Positions 11,831-22,911 of a stretch of DNA of 64,000 nucleotides are shown one piece after another. A model generated the notes under the pieces. That model had not been told where the DNA came from and made no database searches. It was given only the letters and a program-made list of their open reading frames with translations. The DNA comes from Calvatia gigantea (taxonomy: Eukaryota; Basidiomycota; Agaricomycetes; Agaricales; Lycoperdaceae), in the NCBI GenBank assembly GCA_025093985.1, contig JACAAK010000004.1:1984001-2048000 (forward strand). Direction: 5' to 3'. Both the position numbers and the translations under genes were made by a program. Position 1 is the first letter of the stretch; the number at the start of each line of letters is the position of its first letter.

Positions 11831-13519
11831 ATGAATCTCGCACGACACTCTATAACATCTACAACACCCGTTCACATCCTCGGGGCACGCTTCGATGCCG
11901 ATGCAAAGATATTCACTGCCTCGACCCAAGAGGGTTTCGCAGTATACAGAAGCTGGCCATTAGAGCTCGTCCGGAAGCGAGGCACGTAGCCTATAAAACT
12001 CACGTCATCACTGATTAACGGGCGTCCTTAGAACTATCAAATGGCACACTATCACACGTCCTGCCACTCCACACCACTAACATCCTGTTTCTCGTAGGTG
12101 GAGGCAGGAGTCCACTCTACCCACCAAATAAAGTAGTCGTATGGGACGACTCACTAGGGAAAGAAGTCGCAGAGCTCGAATTCAAGAGCCAAGTGAGAGG
12201 GTTGGCATGTCGCAGGGGCTGGTTGGCTGTGGTACTCCGGAGAAGAGTGATTGTCTTTCAAGTCGGTGGGCCTCGAGGTAGTGTGAAGAGGTACGCTGAA
12301 TGGGAAACATGTGATAATCCAAAAGGTGCGTAGTACATACCCATAGGTTGTTAACGGTTAACTTATCCCGACTTTACGTTACGACTGCCTAGGATTGTTG
12401 GCACTTGCTACGGCACCCAAGTCAACACTACTCGCAACTGCGGGAAGGCAGTTGGGCCACGTGCAGCTAATTCATCTACCACCATGTCCTGAACCAGTAT
12501 CTCGAAATCCACCACCGAACACCAAACCTATGCAGAGTAAACCTCTCGCGTCTTCGGGTATACCTGTGATGAGACACACCACACCCATCATCGCACATAA
12601 TACCGTCCTGACCTCCCTGTCCCTACCTCCTTCGGGAAGGCTGCTCGCTACAACCTCTGCAAGAGGGACGCTGGTCAGGATATGGGATACTGCTAGTGGC
12701 AAGTTGGTGAAGGAGCTGAGACGAGGCACAGATAAGGCTGATATTTATGGCGTGGCGTTTAGACCAGATGAGAAAGAGGTATGCGTGTGGAGTGATAAGG
12801 GCACTGTGCATGTCTTCTCGCTTGGAATTTCTGGGGCGTCGTAAGTAACTGGTTCCTTCCTAGAGCCCATTTCGTGGTTTGACAATTTGACTAGTAATCG
12901 ACAATCCACATTCTCACCACTCACACCATTTCTCCCCCTCCCAAAATATTTCGAATCTGAATGGTCATATGCACAATACCGCATCCCAGTTCAATCCTCA
13001 CATATATCCCTATCATCAACGCGACCTGCCGTGTCGTCGTCGTCACTTTCATCTGCACCCGTGAACAAAGATACTGACGTGCCGGATGAAGAACGCTGTG
13101 TCATCGGATGGGTACAAGTTGCAACAGAAGATCATCCGACGGAAGATGGAACACGGAGTAACTCTGGAGTGCTGGAATGGCAGTTGATTGCACTGACATA
13201 TCTGGGTAGATGGTACCGGTTATCCTTACCGAAGATTGGGAAGGAGAAGGAAAGGGAGAGAAGAGGCTCTAGCTCAAGTGCAACTGGGAATATCAGAGAG
13301 ACTGCGAGTGTCACCGGGAAGAGGACTCCTTCCAGTCTCCTGGGTGCCGGCGGATCGGCGGCATATGGTTCGCCACCTAAAGTGATGTCAAGACGCGGAA
13401 GTTCGTCATCTACAATAAGAGGATTGGATAAAGGGAAAGAGAAAGAAAAAGAGAAGGAAAGTAGAGCTTGTGTGCTCCAGGAATACAGACGGTTCGGGAG
13501 GTGGGATGGCTGGGGCTGA
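11831..13519 (+). CDS. PROPPIN beta-propeller, WDR45/WIPI4-Hsv2 type
   Basis: This is a phosphoinositide-binding seven-bladed WD protein of autophagy and endosomal membranes. It starts MNLARHSITSTTPVHILGAR, with GFAVYRSWPLELVRKRE, then LFLVGGGRSPLYPPNKVVVW (the GGG.SPLYPPNKV signature of WDR45/WDR45B). The lipid-binding motif is KLVKELRRGTDKADIYGVAF: LRRG replaces the FRRG of Atg18, as in WIPI3/4. The last exon has low-complexity Ser and a Lys/Glu-rich insert (13428-13464 is almost all purine) before the end YRRFGRWDGWG. The first intron appears to use a GC donor at 11981-11982. Autophagy role is inferred from the family. Confidence 0.85.
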
Positions 13520-13746
13520 AATCTTAGATCTTGGTTGTGACTGTGAAGATACGGTTTGCTTTCTTATGCATTATTCATGACACACGTTTTCCTCTGTTTT
13601 GCAATACTTAGCATGGATCAGCCGTGTGTATTTTACATTGATGTTCATACTTTGAATTTATGAAGATGACGTAATGTATTACCTCATCTCGTGACGCGAC
13701 GCGTCTTTCAGTGATTCAGCACTCACCACCACTTTATCAGCATCCG

Positions 13747-14050
13747 ATGGAGAACCCACATGCAGAGCGACAAGCGGTTCTCCTCGAGCGCATCCTAAAG
13801 AACACTGTGTGTCTCCTTGATTACCTTAAATCTAACTACGGATGTAAACTTCTAACGGATCCACTCACAGTCCAAATGCACCGAGATGATACTAGAGCTC
13901 AATCATTGCCTAGAAGAAATCCTACGTGCAAATAGCGGTGTAAAGACCGCCGCTGATCTTGCAACGAAATATCGGAAGAATGCGCAGTATAACTTGGAGG
14001 CTACTATCAAGGCTATTGCTGCTTCTGAGGCTGGAAGATCGGAGGAATAG
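13747..14050 (+). CDS. DAD4: DASH/Dam1 complex subunit Dad4
   Basis: This very small fungal kinetochore protein is part of the ring complex that couples chromosomes to microtubules. Exon 1 reads MENPHAERQAVLLERILKNT (13747-13806). The intron is 13807-13870. Exon 2 gives SKCTEMILELNHCLEEILRA, then ANSGVKTAADLATKYRKNAQ and a short C-terminal tail ending in TAG at 14048-14050. The total is about 79 residues, near the family size of about 72. The MENPHEERQ start and the ATKYRKNVQYNLEAT motif are highly conserved in Dad4, so the call is strong. It is missed if the intron is not removed. Confidence 0.93.
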
Positions 14051-14452
14051 GATAGGGGGGCGGGACTAATTGACTGAGTAAGCAGGTACTGTTGTTCAAG
14101 TCGATGGAACTAGTTTACAAAGTGCAACTAATATTGCTTCCGCCCGTTACAGCGGTAGTTGCCCGGCTCGAAAGATATTTACTGGAAGCCTACTCTTCCA
14201 AGCTTTCGGGGCGTCCTGGTGAAGGGAGATCCGACTCACCGAGGCAAAACCCTAAGCGCCTGAGACCTCTTATCATGCGATAGCTGTATCCTATTTAACC
14301 TGATACCTAGTTATGCCGGCTCTGTGACCCAGGTCGCCAAAGAGATATTTCACTTTACAGGGCCAACATCCCTTGACCCCCTTGACCCTTGACCCTACAC
14401 TATCCTAACGACAAAGACCTGACGTGCCATCTCCTGCAGCGGTGAGTCGTGT
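14051..14452. other. Intergenic with a short tandem repeat
   Basis: No supported gene. A short tandem repeat of about three copies of CCTTGACC lies at 14370-14396. Confidence 0.4.
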
Positions 14453-14860
14453 ATGCGGTGGCCTGGCACAAACCTAGGGCCTGAAATGAGTTTCGACGGT
14501 GAAATAACACGGAATGGTTTCATTTATTCTTCTCCCCACGGCTCAGCCATGATAACCCTGCTGGCGGAGAGGACTGAGCTATACAATCAGTTGGTCCAAA
14601 GCGCAAGCGAGTTCTTGACTGCTCAAAACCATGAGGGCTCTACCAAAAGAAAATGGTTCATGTGCGGGGTACACCTGAGGGGAATGCTGGAGATTGGCGG
14701 CTGGGTCTTGCATCTGTTAACTGATTTAGATGGCCCACCCGTGTCCTTCCAAGTTCCCACCTCATCTAGTACACTGAGTGTTCGAGGAAACAGATCCGTG
14801 TATCATAAAATCCATAGGTTAAAGGACGAATACAAAATAATTTACAACCAACACCAATGA
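14453..14860 (+). CDS. Possible small hypothetical protein
   Basis: This is an uninterrupted open frame of 135 codons starting at ATG 14453, with a second in-frame Met at 14486. It has no recognised domain, signal peptide or membrane segment. The middle (LLAERTELYNQLVQSASEFL) could be an amphipathic helix. It sits alone in a gene-poor segment, so it may be a chance frame or an exon of a lineage-specific gene. Confidence 0.25.
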   Translation: MRWPGTNLGPEMSFDGEITRNGFIYSSPHGSAMITLLAERTELYNQLVQSASEFLTAQNHEGSTKRKWFMCGVHLRGMLEIGGWVLHLLTDLDGPPVSFQVPTSSSTLSVRGNRSVYHKIHRLKDEYKIIYNQHQ

Positions 14861-16495
14861 ACCTATTCAGTTATTGAGTGTTATGTCATAAAATACTTCG
14901 ACGATCATTTGCTCTCGTCACTAACCAAGCGTCACCATTTATCCCATGGCCTTCTTTGCATTGCCCGATCCCTGCGTTGCTCCCGGAGCTTTTTCGCGAC
15001 TGATATGCCTTGCTTGAGGCGGCTATTCACCAGCACCTTTGCCCTGCTCGCGCCCTATGAAAGAAATGTCCATGGTCGATGACCATACTTAGGTTTGAGC
15101 AGTCGAATGAATTACCTTGGACTTGGGACTGTGTTGGCTTTCATTAACGCTTCGACTATCCGACAACACAGTCTGTGAGCCCCTTTAGTCTGGACCAAGA
15201 GAAACTCAAAGGAGATCCTGGGCTTACGGTCATTTCGGTTTCAATAGGGTGGGCGTCGTCGGTCGCCTTTATCTTAAGTGTTGGTGCTGGGTACAATGAA
15301 GCGACGATGGAAAAGTTGAACGGGTTTATCAAAAAAAAAAAGGAGCGGAAGACAAACAGGTAGTCGAAGTCGCGAAGAGGCTGCTACTAAAAGTGTCTCT
15401 TGGTGTCACTTGTTATAAATACCAATGGCAGCTCCACGCCAAACTGAGCACCAAGTTCTCAAGCTCAAGATCGGGGACACAACTATCAGGCCTTAGACCT
15501 GCGGTCTCTGTTCCATTCAAGTGTCTAGGCAACACTGGATCTCGAACGCCAGCTAGTATACGATTTTCCTTCAGCTCGAGGTCACCAGGCCTGCTTCACG
15601 CGCAACCTGGCGACTCTGGAACTAGTCAAAGTATCCAAACAGCATGGGCCTATGCTTCTTAGTCCTTATCGCCAGTCAGGCCTAGTCAGGGCCGATGGCG
15701 GCGCGTGGCGGTGGATGAACGAGTCGAAGGTGTCATTATCCGCAGGCTGCCTAAGTCGTCAATGAATGGTCAATGTGGCAATCGCGAGGCTGATATGGAG
15801 ACAGTGAGTACTTTGTAGTCGTTTTCAGCGGGGTGTTGCCTATGTTTCAGTCGTTTCAAGGATCAAATCGATCGACAATGGAGACAACATGCTCATGGCT
15901 TGAAAGAAGGTCTAGACCACATCCTTTTGTCTGCACGAGTCCGTCATATACATTGGTCATATCACTGGTTCATACCGCACACAAGTAGAAGAGGCAACGG
16001 CTATAACCAAAGGAGTTGGTTGAAGTCTAGAACATGGCTTGTGGTCTCCAGACTATGACCGAGCCCACAGAGCAGCGGTTTGACGGGGAAGATACCGAGG
16101 AGCTTCTAAATGCATGCAGCAACCGGTTCGCCAAACAAGTTTGATTGAAGAGGTGAAAAGGGGAGAGTATTTCATCGCGGCGTCGTGTAATGGATCTGAA
16201 GGTCTGAGGCCAATCAAGACCCTGACAGTGGAGAGGTGGCGTCAGTTTGTTGAACACAATCAACATAAATGTTAAGATGTGTCGAGGCCTTAGGCCTTTA
16301 TGCCCGTAGCCCATAGACAAGGAACGAGAGTGTTTTGGGTTTGCCCGTGGCAATGCTACAGAAGTGACGGACTGGTCTGAGGTGTGCGGTCATATAAATA
16401 AACGCGTTTGGCCTGTGACATCTGCTGGGTGGTCCAGATTAATCTCGTTTGGTCACAGTGTTCGCGCTCTGATTGGATCCTCATACTTAAACCTA
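14861..16495. other. Gene-poor segment left of the foldback element
   Basis: I find no convincing gene in these 1.6 kb. There are short frames on both strands, including a basic minus-strand tail near 14940-15060, and an A-run of about 11 at 15332. None joins into a longer reading. It may contain a decayed gene. Confidence 0.4.
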
Positions 16496-16842
16496 CACCT
16501 GAAACCAATCAGGACCGTTACCCATCACAGAAGGTACCCAAAATCCTATTCAAAATATAAAATCGTGGGATATCTCGGGACGCCCCACAAGTTTTATTAC
16601 AGATATAGAATAGATTAATAAATTATTGTGAAGTACTGATCCGGGAACCCGATTGAAAAACAATAAGCAGCCATTATTGAAAATATTTTTTTTTGTCTCT
16701 GCACCGGACACTGATCCTTGCTCCGTTTTTGAATCCGCTCCGAAATCGGTACCTTGCACGGAGTCTTCCACCAATTCAAAGTCGGGACGGGTATAAGGTT
16801 GAGTGGCCCACGAGTGGGCACGGGAGTGGGACACTCAGGTTG
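16496..16842 (+). repeat. Left inverted arm of foldback element
   Basis: This 347-base arm pairs with 16965-17311. It contains a poly-T run near 16687-16695 and, near its inner end (16799-16838), a nested imperfect palindrome with GAGTG and CACTC ends. Confidence 0.85.
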
Positions 16843-16964
16843 GTGGCAAAACTTTTGTAGTAGAAACAAATTTCATGCAGCAATTACGAGTAATTATGTA
16901 CCCTGAGCTAAGATGCTAAAAAAAACAAAATACCAGATATGGGTGAGTACGAAGTTTTCGCCCT

Positions 16965-17311
16965 CAACCTGAGTGTCCCACTCCTGTGCCCACTCGTGGG
17001 CCACTCAGCCTTATACCCATCCCAAGTTTGAATTGGTGGGAGACTCCGTGCAAGGTACCGATTTCGGAGCGGATTCAAAAACGGAGCAAGGATCAGTGTC
17101 CGGTGCAGAGACAAAAAAAAATATTTTCAATAATGGCTGCTTATTGTTTTTCAATCGGGTTCCCGGATCAGTACTTCACAATAATTTATTAATCTATTCT
17201 ATATCTGTAATAAAACTTGTGGGGCGTCCCGAGATATCCCACGATTTTATATTTTGAATAGGATTTTGGGTACCTTCTGTGATGGGTAACGATCCTGATT
17301 GGTTTCAGGTG
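16965..17311 (-). repeat. Right inverted arm of foldback element
   Basis: This is the reverse-complement copy of the left arm. The few differences cluster near the inner end (about 16985-17045), where both arms carry the nested palindrome (here CTGAGTG..CACTCAG, 16969-17008). The outer end lies 86 bases before the proposed ATE1 start. Confidence 0.85.
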
Positions 17312-17397
17312 CTAGTGTACGGCCAAAGGGTGTCCCAGGTCAGACTGCTGTCGTCGGCTCGCTGGGGCTTGGTCCTTCCTCGCCCATTTTGATCTCC

Positions 17398-19349
17398 ATG
17401 ATTTCCAAACGTCATGCTGTGCCTGTCTACAATGAAGACGAACAGATTAAGTCCATAGGAACACCTTTCGGTCGCAGTTCTAGCACCTGCGGATATTGTT
17501 CACCTCCGGGTCAACGTTCAGAAGAACGCACAAGCTGCCATCTGGCAGGCCTGAACGCGACTAGATTCACTTGTGAAGTGCGTAGCAGCGATCTTGGTAT
17601 CGGGAAACACAGTTAATCACCTTGGCTGTGTGGCAGGTTTATCAAAAGATGATAGACCGGGGCTGGAGGCGTTCAGGTAGCAGATAACCTCTGTTTCCTC
17701 TCCATTGGCTGCGTCGGTGCTGACTTCATGATGTCCAGGCCTTTGGTGCTATCAACCTGATCTCCGGATCTCTTGTTGTCCACAGTACGCTATTAGGTGC
17801 ATCATGTATTGGTATGGCTGGAAAGGGCACGTTCACTCATTTTCTTTGTCGCCCCAAGGCTCAATGCCCTCGCATTCAAAACTTCTAAAAGTCAGCGTAA
17901 GATGGTCAATCGGTCAGTCCCGCCTCTGATCAACAGCGTAAGCCATCCTGAAAGGAGTGATGGTCAGCTGGAACCGATATATCCTCAAAGGAGGAGAAGG
18001 CGAAGCAATGGATTTAGGAATGGGCCAGAGGTAAGTTACTCTAACATTCGTTCACTCCGCCGAAGGCCGTAGATCCCGTGATTCTTAGAAGTACGAAATC
18101 GAAAGGCAAGGACCAGGCCTTCGACCTCATCAAGTCCGTCCATGCTGCTGAAACATCGTTTCGCTCCGAAGAACATCCTGTGCATAAGTTTGAGGTTTGT
18201 ATCTATTACCAGAGATTTCAGTTGGGCCGACGGTGGTTCATAGGTCGTTCTGGAGCCTTCATCGTTCACCGAGGAGAAATATGAACTCTACGTCAAATAC
18301 CAGCGCGATATTCATCATGACTTCAAAAACACACCGCGTGGGTTTACGCGATTCCTGGTAACAACTCCCTTGCAGGTGCGTGTTCCCTTTGACGCATAGA
18401 TACAGTTATTGATGTACTGACTAGCGTGAAGATATTCCCTATCCGTCACCACCCCCAGATCATCTGCCAAAGAAATATGGATCATATCATCAATTGTATC
18501 GTTTAGATGGACAGTTGATTGCTATGGCTGTACTGGACGTTCTTCCGTATTGTGTGTCAAGCGTGTACTTCATGTATGATAAGGCATGGAAGGCATTCTC
18601 GTTTGGCAAGGTTCGTTGTCCCCTGTTCCGCCGAACTTCTGGCTCATACACGAAATCCAGTTAAGTGCCATAAGGGAAGTGTCCCTTGCCAGAGAAATAC
18701 ATGAAGCGGGGATACCTGATATGCGTTACCTTTACATGGGTAAGGGCTTTGATGTCTCGGAAGTTTTAGTGTTATTGATGACTTTGTGTAGGGTTCTACA
18801 TCCAATCGTGTCAGAAAATGAGGTATAAAGGAGAATATGTTCCCTCATATCTCCTCGATCCGGTGAGACTGGGGATATATAATGCGTAATCTCGTCGTTG
18901 ATATGCTGGTTTGCCTTCACAGGAGACATACGAATGGTATCCATTGGAGTCATGCAAACCACTTCTTGAGCAGAATAGATATGCTTGTTTCTCAAACCCT
19001 GAACATTCAATACCAGGTGATCCGCCAGAAGCACTCATAGGTGAGCCACAGTCTGATCGTGGCTGGCCAGAGGTAAACAGACTGCACAATAGGTAAAAAA
19101 CCACCGCATCTAGTTGATCAAGCCGTTCTCGAGAACATCAAGATATTAGCGCAGTCCGGTCACTTGAAGCTCCTCGTTCCCGTATACGTGGGTCCAGCTC
19201 TATATCGTGACCGATAGATAACAGGATCTCACTTTGGTGTCGAACAGAGAACTCCATTGTGGGAATATGAAAATGTCCGGGAAGAGTACGAGGCCTGTGT
19301 TCAAGGTTTGGGCACGGAGGTCGCTCAGGCAGTTGTGTTTAGCCCATAA
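17398..19349 (+). CDS. ATE1: Arginyl-tRNA--protein transferase
   Basis: This enzyme transfers Arg from Arg-tRNA to proteins with N-terminal Asp/Glu, marking them for the N-degron pathway. The N-terminal domain shows PFGRSSSTCGYCSPPGQRS with its CxxC, then CEVYQKMIDRGWRRSG, LWCYQPDLRISCCPQYAIR and RLNALAFKTSKSQRKMVNR-WNRYILKGG. The C-terminal transferase domain shows FTEEKYELYVKYQRDIHHDF, RFLVTTPLQ, GQLIAMAVLDVLPYCVSSVY, YKGEYVPSYLLDPETYEWYP and ends YEACVQGLGTEVAQAVVFSP, TAA 19347-19349. More than eight introns; all joins above keep phase. The start Met at 17398 adds about 20 residues before the conserved region and could be wrong. One short intron near 19180 is uncertain. Confidence 0.9.
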
Positions 19350-19522
19350 TCTGTAGTCTTGAATGTATTGGCTGACAACAACTATGGACAAGAGCGTTGT
19401 GGTGAATGAGCTGCCATTGATCCCTCCCCTTAGTTGTGACAGTGACACTGTTACTCTGGCTCGCATCATATATTTTTCGACTTCATTTATATCTCAAGAG
19501 TTAAGACTCTCTAGGATTATAA

Positions 19523-20756
19523 ATGGTACGGTGCACAGCGACATTCTAGGTTTGTTCCTGTACGAGGTAACCAGCTCCGCAGACAAGTACGCGAACGTCG
19601 GCAATATGTCTATGCCAAGTCTCTTGAAGCTCAGGAGCGACAAACTTGGGAGCGGAAACAACAACTAAAGGATGCGCTTGCGACTGGAAAATCTCTGCCG
19701 ACAGAATTATGGAAGGATGCAGAAAGTTTAGGAAAGGACATAGCCTTTGATCAGGCTCAAATTGGTGAGCCCCCAAATCATCCAAGATTGATTAGTCTAA
19801 GGAAGACTTGACAGAACCAACGACTCATATCGATAATGAGTACTCTCGTGCTGGTATCCAAGACCCCAAGATTATCATCACAACCTCTAGAGATCCAAGT
19901 CCAAAGCTCTTGCAGTTCGCCAAGGTTTGTGTTGCCAGTGCTGATCTTCGGTTATAAGGTTAAAGCAACTGTCGTTAGGAAATGCGATTGGTATTGCCGA
20001 ATTCTCACAGAATAAATCGCGGAAACTATGTCATCAAGGAGCTGTCGGAAGCATGTAGAGCGAATGATGTTACGGACCTGGTTGTCTTACACGAGCACCG
20101 TGGTGTACCTGGTATGATGCCATTTTTTCGACTCACTTGACCTACTCTTTATCATGTTCTTTGTATAGATGCCATGATTGTGTCGCATTTCCCTCATGGT
20201 CCAACAGTCTATTTCACCCTCAATAACGTCCAACTGCGGCACGACATCGCCTCCTACCAAAACTCCACAGTCTCCGAGCAATACCCTCACCTCATCTTTG
20301 AAAATTTCACTTCGAAACTCGGCGAACGGGTTCGTGATGTGTTGAAGTATCTTTTTCCGGTCCCAAAGGAAGATGGCAAGCGGGTGATGACTTTTGCGAA
20401 CGAAAATGACTTCATTTCTTTCCGGCAAGTTGTTGGTTTACTTTCACGTTCTTTCGCGGTTGACAGCTTAATTTAGCCACCACGTCTTCGCGAGGATTCC
20501 AAGAGACGTCCAGCTCGCGGAAGTTGGGCCTCGATTTCAAATGAAGCGTGGGTGTACTCCAATCTTGGATTTGTTCTTTATTTTTGAACGTTGACATTTA
20601 GCTTATGAGATTCGACAAGGAACAATTGAACAGACGGAAGCAGAGCGCGAATGGGTACTTTCACATTATACACGGACAGCGAGGAAGCGCAATGCATTGT
20701 CAAGTCCTAATTTCGCTGGCGCGGAAGGGCCACTCGCGAAAAAATCTAAGCGATAG
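19523..20756 (+). CDS. IMP4: U3 snoRNP protein Imp4 (Brix domain)
   Basis: This nucleolar component of the small-subunit processome is required for early pre-18S rRNA cleavage. Exon 1 appears to be only 8 bases (ATGGTACG, 19523-19530). Removing 19531-19582 gives [20 protein letters not shown], matching the family N-terminus. It continues with [80 protein letters not shown] and [16 protein letters not shown] (Brix core), then [20 protein letters not shown]. It ends AKKSKR with TAG at 20754-20756. It converges with the M18 peptidase, whose stop is 127 bases away. Confidence 0.92.
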
Positions 20757-20883
20757 TCTCCACTAGACTTGCGTTCTCTCTGTTTTTCGATGTTTTCTCC
20801 ACGTATACTCATATTCGTTATTTGACATCCGCAACCCAGAGGTATAATACATGTTATATCGATTTGGCACTGGATCCGGGGAC

Positions 20884-22705
20884 TTAGTCCACCGTCAGTT
20901 TCTCGTCCAGCTCCGAAAATCCATCGAAGAGTGATTTAAAGAGATCAATCGCAGCCTGAACATCATGGGTTCCAGCGGTCTCGCGAATTGAGTGCATAGA
21001 CAGCATGGGGGCCCCAACATCAACGGTTCGGATGCCAATTTGCGATAATAAGGGTCCAACGGTCGAGCCACAAGGCCTTCCGATACGGGAGATCAGATTG
21101 TCAAGAAGGCAGAAGAGATTGGAGCTTACATATCATTCCTGACTTCGAATTCTTGGACTTTGCCGTCGTATCGTTCGATCATCTTCTTCACAATGAACGC
21201 TGAAATGGCATCGGTCGCATAGCGCTGTTTCGCGTTGTTCTTGATGGCAATACCACCGTTAATGAGCGGACGGTGCTTTTCCTCGTGTTTCGAAGTGTAA
21301 TTGGGGTGCAGTGCGTGTGTCATGTCACACGAAAGTAAGAAGGATTTGGCAACTGATTGGGCATAGGTCTGAGGGGTAGGGGAGAGACGGTTGAGGAGCA
21401 TAGGTAAGAGACTACCCATTGCTCCGGATGTTGATACACTGCCGATTTCTTCATGGTTGAAGAGGGCGATGACATTCACATTTCCTTTGACTTGAGGGAA
21501 AAGATCGGCAATTGAGTGCTCTGCCAGCGCCTCCACAGCACAGAAGCTTATTTACGGCATTAGCACGACAGCAAACCACCGATAGGGAAACACCATACGA
21601 GGAGAAGAGATTATCCATCCGAGGACTAAAGATAAATTCATTGTTAATCCCACCAAGTACAGATGGTTGGGTATCGTAGAGTGACCTAGAGAAAAGTCGT
21701 TAAAGATATCCCAGCTTACAGTGATCACGGCCCCAGAACGTACAATTCAAAGTCATGGATCTCCTCAGCAGTAACGGACAGCTCTTGAGAGAGGAGTGAC
21801 AGTAAGGCGGGATGATGGTTACTCTGGATGCTAGAGGCTTGCTGCGCGGGTTTTGATTTAGAAGTTTCTTCGGCATCGCTGTCCTGGTCGCCCCGCCGTG
21901 CAGCATTCAACTCTGATTCGATCATCCCCAGGATAGGAATGAATTCGGTTTCTTGGTTAAACTTGAGATTGTCATTTACGTTGCGGTCCACTATGGGAGT
22001 ACGTGAACATCCGGGCACCCGGCCACACGCACATACAAATCGACACCCACGGTGAATAGCCAAAGTTGGAATACGCAGGATAGGGCGATTGATCTTCACT
22101 AGTCTGGACTTGAAGGTACCGCCCGACTCGGCGATGACCACACGGCCAGCAATTGAGAGGTCGCGATCTAGCCAGGAATGCCAAATACCACCTCCATAGG
22201 TCTCCACTCCGACCTGTAGGTAACCTGACTTTGTGCGCTTGGAGATTGGCCGGATCTATGGATGAAATTGTCATCGATGTTGTGTAGGAGTCCAATTTTG
22301 AGAAAGCGAACCTTCAAATTCGGGCTGTCAACATGTGTTGCAACGACGCTGAGGCCGCTTCCATGGTGCCATTTTTTGGGAAGCGTGAATGCTACAAGAG
22401 CGGCTTGATTTCTAGAACATGGGTTTGGGTGTTAGTGAACGTCAGCGACCGTTGCAGGAAAGTACCTGGTGAAGTAGTATTTCCCCCCTGGTGTGATGTG
22501 GTCCCAGTCTTCGGACTCTTTGATCTGGACCAAGTTTGATGAAAGACTGCATTGACAAGAAAAGTGACTGCAAAAGAACCTTTTGGAAACCGGCTCTTTC
22601 GAGCCGGAGTGTGGCGTTGTGAACTGCGTGGAACGGCGTTGGCGACGCGCTCACGAACTTGAGAAGGCGGGTGGCGGCTTCTGGGGCGCCGGGATTTAAC
22701 ATCAT
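20884..22705 (-). CDS. Aspartyl aminopeptidase, peptidase family M18
   Basis: This cytosolic dinuclear zinc peptidase (DNPEP/Ape4 type) removes N-terminal Asp/Glu. It starts [20 protein letters not shown] at 22705. Family motifs are [20 protein letters not shown] (zinc and active-site region), [28 protein letters not shown] (catalytic Glu-Glu), [13 protein letters not shown] with the downstream [12 protein letters not shown], and a C-terminus reading [13 protein letters not shown] at 20884-20886. Several introns of about 50-70 bases. It is divergent from UTP12, with 206 bases between starts. Yeast Ape4 is a selective-autophagy cargo, but nothing here tests that. Confidence 0.93.
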
Positions 22706-22911
22706 AGGTGAAGGGGTTCTCGTAGGGAGGCAATGTATTCCACTGGGAGATGTCCATCCCGGCTAGAGTCCCGGGCAACAGGCGACTGAACTGAATTCTG
22801 GCAATTTCCGAGCATCAGGCCTCAGGGGGTTGGGCATGTGATCGCTGATAATAAAAAAAAAGTAAAGCTCGGGATTGAAATATTGAAACGTTTTACTGAT
22901 TTCTGACCGTC

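Larger units (their letters stand above)
16496..17311. mobile_element. 816-bp foldback / MITE-like element with 347-bp inverted arms
   Basis: The left arm 16496-16842 and the right arm 16965-17311 are reverse complements of each other, differing at only a handful of bases by eye, around a 122-base loop. The termini are CACCTGAAACCAATCAGGA on both sides. A 3-base direct duplication CTA flanks the element (16493-16495 and 17312-17314), a possible target-site duplication. No transposase is encoded. The arms give mirror-image 94-codon open frames that are by-products of the repeat. Structure is seen directly. The superfamily is unknown: the CAC terminus with a 3-base duplication could fit CACTA-like or Harbinger-like non-autonomous elements. 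Confidence 0.8.

Noticed and set aside
16850..16856. GGTGGCAAA, which matches a yeast proteasome-associated control element
   Set aside because: It lies inside the foldback element, far from the proteasome gene, and is best taken as chance.
16550..17257. Two near-identical 94-codon open frames on opposite strands, suggesting a duplicated gene
   Set aside because: They are mirror images produced by the inverted arms. They contain poly-T-encoded runs, no domain and no splice sites, so I treat them as by-products of the repeat.
22392..22778. Minus-strand frame starting upstream of the M18 peptidase Met
   Set aside because: It is out of frame with the conserved [15 protein letters not shown] start and lacks peptidase text.
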